Below, one piece after another: positions 1-5,213 of a stretch of 6,467 nt of DNA. The DNA comes from an uncultured Steroidobacter sp. (GTDB lineage Bacteria; Pseudomonadota; Gammaproteobacteria; Steroidobacterales; Steroidobacteraceae): contig CAMLEO010000357.1 in the NCBI GenBank assembly GCA_946478975.1, forward strand, positions 1-6,467, read 5' to 3'. Made by a program: the position numbers and the translations under genes. The notes beneath the pieces were generated by a model that searched no databases, was not told the origin of the DNA, and worked only from the letters and a program-made list of their open reading frames with translations. Each line of letters opens with the position of its first letter. The stretch's first letter is position 1.

Positions 1-1
1 C

Positions 2-2422
2 TTCAGCATCGGCACATCGAGTGTGACGTTTTCGGCGGCCCAGAACGGGCCGACGCCTGCACCGCAGACGGTCACCGGTTCGATCACCGGCGTTCAGAGC
101 ACGGTGTATCTGTTCGTCCTGCACACCAATACGGCCGTCGCGACCGCCACGGTGCGCATCACCGGAGACACCAGCGGTGAGATGACGATCTTTCCGAAGT
201 CGCCGCAGTCCGTCGGCCTCGGCAATTTCACGGATACCGTCACTGTTCGCGCCTGCCTGGATCCCAACTGCGGCCGCGAGATTTCCGGCAGTCCTCGCAC
301 CGTTACTGTCACATATAACGTTGCGGGAATCGGCGTGGACCCACCGAGCGTCACGTTGTCCGGCGTCGAGGGAACGTCGTCACAAACGGCGACGGTGAAT
401 GTGCGGAATCTTTCGGGCGGTGCCATCGCCGCCAGCGTGGCCTATAACACTGGCAGCAACTGGCTGACTGTGACACCCGCCAATGGCGCTTCGACGGCGC
501 CGACAGTCACGTTGGTCGGCGGATCGAATCTCGCTCCGGGCAGCTACAGCGCAGTCGTCAGCTTTACGGCAGGAAGCTTCGTTGCAACGCTGCCGGTGAC
601 TTATAACGTTGCGAACAACCTCGGGCTGAGTGCGAGCACCGCTGGCTTCAGCGCGGTCACCGGACAAGGATCGCCGCCTGCCTCACAGGCGGTGAATATC
701 ACCACTGCACTGGCATCGACGACCTATTCTGTCGCTGTGACCTATGGAGCCAACGGCTCGGGCTGGCTGAACGCGAGCGGCAGCACGGCACCCGGCGTTC
801 TAACATTGCAGCCCAACCAGACCAACTTGGGTCCAGGCACATTTACCGCTACTGTCGTGCTCACGCCGGCGACCGGCTCCAGCATCAGCCTGCCGGTGAC
901 ATATACACTCGCCGGCTCGTCGCTCACGTTGCAGCCAGCGACGGCATCTTTTGCGATCAACGCGGCGTCCACCTCGGCCAGTTCGAGTCTGCAACGAACG
1001 ATCACCATTGGAGACACCGGCGCAGCCCTGAACTGGACGGCCACGACGTCGGTGCCGTGGCTCACTGTCACGGGCAGCGGTATGTCCGGAGGCCAGGCTG
1101 TTTTGACGCTGGTGCCGGCCGAATTGGAAACATTGGCGAACGGTGAGCAGACCGCAGTTGTGACATTCAACTACGCCGGTCCCGGCGTGCTCGGCGCGAC
1201 CCGTACGGCGGCCGTTACGCTGAACCTCAATCTGCCCACTGTGAATTATGTGGCGCCGTATGTGGCGTACTCGAACGAGCAGAAGGAAGTCGTCATTCGC
1301 GGCTCGGGATTCGGACAAGGAAATCTCGCGCAAGTGATGTTTGGCAGTCAGCCGGCCGCTTCCGTCGTCGTTCGCAGCGACACCGAGATTCGCGCGTTGC
1401 CGCCGGCTGGTCTTGCTGCCGGTGCCCGGCCTGCCATCACCATCGACAACAATCTGGGTCTGGACCGCTCGCGCGCGGAGCTGGTGGTGCGCGATCATCC
1501 GAACTATCCGTACTTCGCGATGGCCACCAACGTTTCCATTCCGGATTGTCACGTCGTTTACGATGCCGAGCGCGACGCAGTGCTCACCTCGGCAGCGTAT
1601 TTCAACTACGGCAGTTCTTCGAACCTCGTGACCCGTTATCAATATGATCCGGGATCGGGCGCGTGGACCACGACGACGCGCAACTATCCCAATCTCGTTG
1701 ACATCGCGATGAGCCCGGACGGCCGAGAGCTGCTGGTGCTGACGCAAGATCAGCTGTATCGGGCGGATCCCGTCACGCTCGTGGCCAACAGCGGCGTCGC
1801 GGTGCCGAATTTCTACGTCGGCACGGCCAGCCAACTCGCCGTCGCCAACGACGGTAAGGTGATCGTTCGCGACGCGTCCCGTGCGTACTCGTTGATCGAT
1901 GGTACGTTCACGACGTTAGCCAGCATGTCCGGCAACGTTGGCATCGACATGAGCCCCGATGGCAGTCGCGCAACGATGGGCGCTGCGACCAATGCGTTCG
2001 ACGTGCCGCTCGTGTACTACGATTCCAGCACCGGCACGCTCAATACGACGACTGCATTCCAGTATTACTCGCCCGGAAGTATGGATCGACACGCGACCAA
2101 ATCGCTGTCGGGCGAGTACGTGCGCAACGCGGACTTCTCGGTCTTCGGCCAGCTGCAGATTGGGGGCACCCCAGTGCTCGGCGATGTTCTCTCGCCGGAC
2201 GGTGAGCGTGTCTATTACTTCCGAGACAGCGGAAACAATACTCAGCCAGGCACCATCCGCATCTTCGACACGCGTGTCTCCGCGCCGGTGCTGCCGGAGC
2301 TGACGCCGATCACGATTCCGCTCTCGGACAGTCCAGGCGCCATGCGTCTGCGGATCAGCCTCGACAGCCGGACGCTGTTTTTGTTAGGAGAGGATCACTT
2401 CGTGGTGCAGCCGGTGCCCTGA
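2..2422 (+). CDS. Large BACON-like/IPT/beta-propeller repeat protein, 5'-truncated by the window edge
   Basis: The reading frame is open from base 2, so the true start and any signal peptide lie outside the window; 806 residues are visible. Numbering from the GTG at position 23 as residue 1 (an internal Val, not a chosen start), I see four Ig-like repeats ending near residues 101, 198, 298 and 403. Repeats 2-4 carry a BACON-like Trp (W147 in NWLTVTP, W248 in GWLNASG, W346 in PWLTVT). All four have a later strand of the form L-x-x-G-x-[YF]-T-x-x-V, and repeats 1-3 end in VTYNV or VTYTL. An IPT/TIG domain follows (about 405-491; VVIRGSGFG, then VMFGSQPA). The C-terminal 300 residues have repeated turn motifs such as SPDG (564, 644, 724), as in WD40/YVTN-like propellers. 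Ig-like repeats plus a propeller suggest a secreted or surface binding protein; I see no catalytic motif, and the ligand is unknown. No C-terminal anchor or sorting signal is visible; the protein ends VVQPVP. The domain reading is fairly secure, the function is not. Confidence 0.85.
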   Translation, partial: FSIGTSSVTFSAAQNGPTPAPQTVTGSITGVQSTVYLFVLHTNTAVATATVRITGDTSGEMTIFPKSPQSVGLGNFTDTVTVRACLDPNCGREISGSPRTVTVTYNVAGIGVDPPSVTLSGVEGTSSQTATVNVRNLSGGAIAASVAYNTGSNWLTVTPANGASTAPTVTLVGGSNLAPGSYSAVVSFTAGSFVATLPVTYNVANNLGLSASTAGFSAVTGQGSPPASQAVNITTALASTTYSVAVTYGANGSGWLNASGSTAPGVLTLQPNQTNLGPGTFTATVVLTPATGSSISLPVTYTLAGSSLTLQPATASFAINAASTSASSSLQRTITIGDTGAALNWTATTSVPWLTVTGSGMSGGQAVLTLVPAELETLANGEQTAVVTFNYAGPGVLGATRTAAVTLNLNLPTVNYVAPYVAYSNEQKEVVIRGSGFGQGNLAQVMFGSQPAASVVVRSDTEIRALPPAGLAAGARPAITIDNNLGLDRSRAELVVRDHPNYPYFAMATNVSIPDCHVVYDAERDAVLTSAAYFNYGSSSNLVTRYQYDPGSGAWTTTTRNYPNLVDIAMSPDGRELLVLTQDQLYRADPVTLVANSGVAVPNFYVGTASQLAVANDGKVIVRDASRAYSLIDGTFTTLASMSGNVGIDMSPDGSRATMGAATNAFDVPLVYYDSSTGTLNTTTAFQYYSPGSMDRHATKSLSGEYVRNADFSVFGQLQIGGTPVLGDVLSPDGERVYYFRDSGNNTQPGTIRIFDTRVSAPVLPELTPITIPLSDSPGAMRLRISLDSRTLFLLGEDHFVVQPVP
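314..914. repeat. Short DNA matches at Ig-like repeat ends in the left-edge gene
   Basis: The 12-mer TATAACGTTGCG occurs at 314-325 and 602-613. The 11-mer CTGCCGGTGAC occurs at 590-600 and 890-900, exactly 300 bp apart. All fall at the last strand of the Ig/BACON-like units (TYNVA, LPVTY). They mark a repeat period of about 100 codons and support the domain boundaries given for this gene. Confidence 0.6.
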
Positions 2423-2439
2423 GGATGCGACGCGGATCG

Positions 2440-3480
2440 TCACGACTGAATCAGCGAGAACTTGCTGCCGTGGTCGCCGACGAGCTCGAGATCGCAGCTG
2501 CCGTATTTGTCTGAGATGCGGTACTGCAGGTCCGGCTCATAGCGGAAGAATACATATTTCTTGTCGCACCGGAGCTTGATCTCGGCCACGGCGCCGCTGG
2601 TCACGCCGATCTGAAAGCGGTTCTTGAACAGCGTATAGAACCAGGACGTTCCTTTGTCGATTTCTCCGTCGACGCTGTAAGAAGCATCGGAGGTGCGCAG
2701 GGCCTCGACCTTGGCGATGACAGGCTTGAACTTGTCCAGATTGTCGTTGGGCGCGGACCTCTGCAGTGTCTCCCAGGTTTTCAGCGCGGCGGCGAAATCC
2801 TTTGCCCGCAGCTGCAGCGCCAGCAACGTTCGCACGGCCTGCACGAACATATCGTCGGGCAGATAACGAGGCAGCGGCTCTCCCGCGATGGCACCCTTCA
2901 AGGCGGCGAGCTGCTGCTGCTCGGTGCCCCACTTGAGGAAATAGTGGTAGCGGGCGATGTTGTTATAAGCATCCTCGTACAGATTGTTCACTTCCAGCTT
3001 CGCCAGCTCCGCATCGGCCGCGGCCTGATCGCCCGCATCGATCGCTTGCATCAGCTGCTTGTATGCTTTGACGAACTGCGAGCCCGCTCCCTTCGAGGTG
3101 TCCTTGAGCAGGAACACGACTTTGTAACTGAAGCTCGCGTCCACCGGCTCATCGCCGAGCATTGCCGGCTGAAACGTCGAATCCTTCGCAGTCTGGACGG
3201 CGGCGCGCTCGAACATATCGATGCCGCTCGAATCGACGACGGTGACCTCGTACGGCTTGCCCTTGGGATCGATCATTATGTTCAGCCGGACCCAGCCTTC
3301 TCGTCTCAGCGCGTACTCGCTCGCTGGAAACGCGGCGCGCGCGCTTTTGCCGGGCATCGGCGCTTTGAAGATCTCGATCGGGACCGGGGCGTCGGCGGGC
3401 GGTTCGGCGTGGGAGAGCAAAGGGGTGAGACAGATGCTCATAAACCAAGCTATCTGTCGCCAGTGATAACGCGTTTCCAT
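2440..3480 (-). CDS. Periplasmic TonB C-terminal-domain protein with helical and C-terminal Cys domains
   Basis: A 346-residue protein from the ATG at 3480. I prefer this to the in-frame ATG at 3501 (353 aa) for three reasons: it gives a normal 25-residue signal peptide (METRYHW, hydrophobic core, cleavage after SHA before EPP); a GAG sits 6 nt upstream; and the predicted promoter would put the transcript start almost on top of the 3501 codon. Residues about 43-125 resemble the TonB C-terminal fold: YALRREGWVRLNIMIDPKG, VTVVDSSG, then FQPA and a final strand SYKVVFLL. Residues about 135-263 are Ala- and Leu-rich and probably helical (TPR-like). The last 50 residues form a small beta-rich domain with Cys305 and Cys329, a plausible disulfide pair. 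Classical TonB has an uncleaved membrane anchor and a long Pro-rich spacer; this protein lacks the spacer and looks cleaved and soluble. It is therefore probably not an energy transducer for ExbB/ExbD, neither of which is in the window. Its role is unknown. Confidence 0.88.
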   Translation of the reverse strand: METRYHWRQIAWFMSICLTPLLSHAEPPADAPVPIEIFKAPMPGKSARAAFPASEYALRREGWVRLNIMIDPKGKPYEVTVVDSSGIDMFERAAVQTAKDSTFQPAMLGDEPVDASFSYKVVFLLKDTSKGAGSQFVKAYKQLMQAIDAGDQAAADAELAKLEVNNLYEDAYNNIARYHYFLKWGTEQQQLAALKGAIAGEPLPRYLPDDMFVQAVRTLLALQLRAKDFAAALKTWETLQRSAPNDNLDKFKPVIAKVEALRTSDASYSVDGEIDKGTSWFYTLFKNRFQIGVTSGAVAEIKLRCDKKYVFFRYEPDLQYRISDKYGSCDLELVGDHGSKFSLIQS

Positions 3481-3512
3481 GTTGAACTCGGTGTGTTCCA
3501 TCCCCAGGGCGG

Positions 3513-3542
3513 ATTGTATTTGAAGTGGCGGCGAGGTGATAA
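3513..3542 (-). promoter_or_regulatory. Predicted sigma-70-like promoter of the TonB-C protein gene
   Basis: Read on the minus strand, TTATCA (3542-3537, 4 of 6 matches to TTGACA) is followed after 18 bp by TACAAT (3518-3513, 5 of 6 matches to TATAAT). Transcription would start near 3505-3507. That gives a leader of about 25 nt before the ATG at 3480 but almost none before the ATG at 3501, which supports the shorter start. This is a pattern match in a 149-bp divergent spacer and has not been tested. Confidence 0.45.
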
Positions 3543-3577
3543 CTGGGCGACGGAATGTGGGAACGGGACTCGCGGGG

Positions 3578-3602
3578 GGAACTCCGCTGGCGCCGCGCCG
3601 TT
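3578..3602 (+). promoter_or_regulatory. Possible ECF-sigma-type promoter of the MFS transporter gene
   Basis: GGAAC (3578-3582) is followed after 16 bp by CGTT (3599-3602). This matches the general form of promoters read by extracytoplasmic-function sigma factors (a GGAAC-like -35 and a CGT-containing -10). The start point would fall around 3608-3612, just ahead of the Shine-Dalgarno sequence at 3619. I found no convincing sigma-70 promoter in this orientation. If real, the exporter would respond to envelope stress. No sigma or anti-sigma gene is in the window, and the region is GC-rich, so a chance match is possible. Confidence 0.3.
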
Positions 3603-3618
3603 AGAGTCCTGCCTGCTC

Positions 3619-3623
3619 AGGAG
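3619..3623 (+). promoter_or_regulatory. Strong Shine-Dalgarno site that fixes the MFS transporter start
   Basis: AGGAG lies 6 nt upstream of the ATG at 3630, a near-ideal ribosome binding site. The frame also opens at an ATG at 3555. The extra 25 residues that start would add are Arg-rich, lie over the predicted promoter, and are not expected in this family. The start at 3630 is therefore chosen. Confidence 0.8.
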
Positions 3624-3629
3624 CCTGCC

Positions 3630-5213
3630 ATGCTCGGTTCGGTGTTCATCCCCTGCGACGAGACGGTGATTCGTGGCGCTCACGAGGGCGCTCACCCCTG
3701 CGCGGAGCGTGCAAAACCCTGGGTGCTTGCTGCCACCATCGTCGGCTCCAGCATGGCGTTCATCGATACTTCGGTGGTGAACGTCGCGCTGCCGGCCATC
3801 CAGGCAAATCTCGCCACCTCGGTGCGGGACGCACAGTGGGTGGTCAATGCATACATGCTGCTGCTCGGCTCCCTGCTGCTCGTCGGCGGCGCCGCCGGCG
3901 ATCGATTCGGTCGACGCCGCATGTTTGTAATCGGCATTGCTGTTTTCACGGTCGCTTCAGTTGCTTGCGCCTGGGCACCGAATGCAGCCGCACTCATCGC
4001 AGCCAGAGCGGTTCAGGGTGTCGGTGGCGCGCTGCTCGTGCCGGGCAGTCTTGCGATCATCAGTGCGACCTTTCCCGAACGCGAGCGAGGGCGTGCGATC
4101 GGCACATGGGCGGGCGCCTCAGCGCTCACCACTGCATTGGGTCCCGTGCTCGGCGGATGGATCGTCGATACGTGGTCGTGGCGAATCATTTTTATCATCA
4201 ATGTTCCCATCGCCGCGGTGGCCATCGCGATCTCGCTCTGGCGCGTGCCCGAGAGTCGGGATGAATCTCGCGACGTCGCTGTCGACTGGGGCGGCGGTGC
4301 GCTTGCCGTCATTGGGCTCGGAGCCCTTGCGTATTCACTGACTCTCGCATCGGAGAGCGGGTGGATGCGCGCGGCGGTGCTCGGCCCGCTGGTGATCGCG
4401 ATTGTGATGTTGGGTTTGTTTGTATGGCGCGAGGCTCGGGCACGAGCGCCAATGATGCCGCTCGATCTGTTCCGCTCGCGGAATTTCACCGGTGCGAACG
4501 CGATCACGTTGTTACTTTATTTCGCGCTGGGCGGCGCGATGTTTTTCGTGCCTTTCAACCTGATTCAAGTGCAGGGATATTCCGCGACGCTCGCCGGCGC
4601 CGCGTTCCTGCCCTTCAGCCTGATCATGGGTGTGCTGTCGCGCTGGTCCGGCGGGCTGATCGATCGTTACGGCGCTCGCAAGCTGCTCACGATCGGGCCC
4701 GTCATCGTCGCCATCGGCTTCGCCCTGCTCGCCATCCCCGATCGCGGCGGGAGCTACTGGACGACATTTTTTCCTGCCATGGTCATGCTGGGGTTCGGCA
4801 TGGCGGTGAGCGTGGCGCCGCTGACGACGACCGTCATGCGCGGCGTCGACGATCGTCACGCCGGCGTCGCCTCTGGAATCAACAACGCCACGGCTCGCGT
4901 CGCCGGAATGCTCGCGGTCGCAGTCCTTGGCGTGATCGCGGTTGGCGTGTTCGGTGGCGCCCTCGACGAACGCCTGGAAAAAATGTCGCTGTCAAACGAA
5001 ACGCGCGAGCTCGTGCGCGCCGAAATCCCCAAGCTCGCCGAAGCCGACGTGCCGAAGCCGATCGACGGCGAGCAACGAGCTGCGATCGAGGATGCATTCA
5101 AGCAATCGTTCGTTCGCAGCTTCCGTGTGATATCGCTGATCGCGGCGGTGCTGGCGTTGGGCAGCGCAGTGTGCGGGTGGACGATTGTCGAGGAGCTCAG
5201 GGAACGAGCTTGA
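3630..5213 (+). CDS. DHA2-family (EmrB/QacA-type) 14-helix MFS drug efflux transporter
   Basis: A 527-residue inner-membrane protein, normal for 14-helix drug:H+ antiporters, which export hydrophobic or cationic compounds using the proton gradient. Family motifs: AFIDTSVVNVALPAI in helix 1 (43-57, including Asp46); motif A GDRFGRRR (90-97); motif B ARAVQGVGGALLVPG (125-139, Arg126); motif C LGPVLGGW (170-177); and a WSWRIIFIINVP block (182-193). A second motif-A-like loop, GGLIDRYGARK, is at 341-351. Helices fall at about 31-53, 70-90, 98-116, 119-140, 157-178, 184-205, 220-240, 248-266, 290-310, 319-338, 351-370, 377-402, 421-444 and 498-519. The hydrophilic 445-497 segment is the helix 13-14 loop seen in many DHA2 members. 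Residues 1-30 are hydrophilic with Cys9, His18, His22 and Cys24. No EmrA-like adaptor, outer-membrane channel or TetR/MarR regulator is in the window, so it looks freestanding. The substrate cannot be read from the sequence. Confidence 0.95.
   Translation: MLGSVFIPCDETVIRGAHEGAHPCAERAKPWVLAATIVGSSMAFIDTSVVNVALPAIQANLATSVRDAQWVVNAYMLLLGSLLLVGGAAGDRFGRRRMFVIGIAVFTVASVACAWAPNAAALIAARAVQGVGGALLVPGSLAIISATFPERERGRAIGTWAGASALTTALGPVLGGWIVDTWSWRIIFIINVPIAAVAIAISLWRVPESRDESRDVAVDWGGGALAVIGLGALAYSLTLASESGWMRAAVLGPLVIAIVMLGLFVWREARARAPMMPLDLFRSRNFTGANAITLLLYFALGGAMFFVPFNLIQVQGYSATLAGAAFLPFSLIMGVLSRWSGGLIDRYGARKLLTIGPVIVAIGFALLAIPDRGGSYWTTFFPAMVMLGFGMAVSVAPLTTTVMRGVDDRHAGVASGINNATARVAGMLAVAVLGVIAVGVFGGALDERLEKMSLSNETRELVRAEIPKLAEADVPKPIDGEQRAAIEDAFKQSFVRSFRVISLIAAVLALGSAVCGWTIVEELRERA

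Noticed and set aside
800..1834. A 344-codon open frame on the minus strand, antisense to the left-edge gene
   Set aside because: Its product is an Arg-, His- and Gly-rich mixture with no fold or motif, typical of antisense frames in GC-rich DNA. The plus-strand frame shows clear repeat domains over the same bases.
2420..2460. Intrinsic terminator between the first two convergent genes
   Set aside because: Only tiny palindromes such as CTGAATCAG (2446-2454) are present, with no long stem and no T run on either strand.
2440..3480. Lipoprotein signal at the Cys in the leader (MSIC) of the TonB-C protein
   Set aside because: The residues before the Cys do not fit a lipobox, and a standard signal peptidase I site (SHA) follows a few residues later.
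3481..3501. Seven-residue longer start of the TonB-C protein at 3501
   Set aside because: Only a run of G directly abuts that ATG, the predicted transcript start is almost at the codon, and it would add acidic residues to the signal peptide n-region. It remains possible.
3589..3599. GGCG-CCG-CGCC inverted repeat between the ECF-like boxes as an operator
   Set aside because: Four-base GC-only arms are expected by chance in this composition, and no regulator gene is nearby.
3555..3629. N-terminal extension of the transporter from the ATG at 3555
   Set aside because: The ATG at 3630 has AGGAG 6 nt upstream, while the extension is Arg-rich, lies over the divergent control region and is not expected in the family.
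2944..3669. A 241-codon plus-strand frame antisense to the TonB-C gene
   Set aside because: It covers the well-supported signal peptide and TonB-C region of the opposite strand and crosses both predicted promoters. Its translation shows no recognisable domain.
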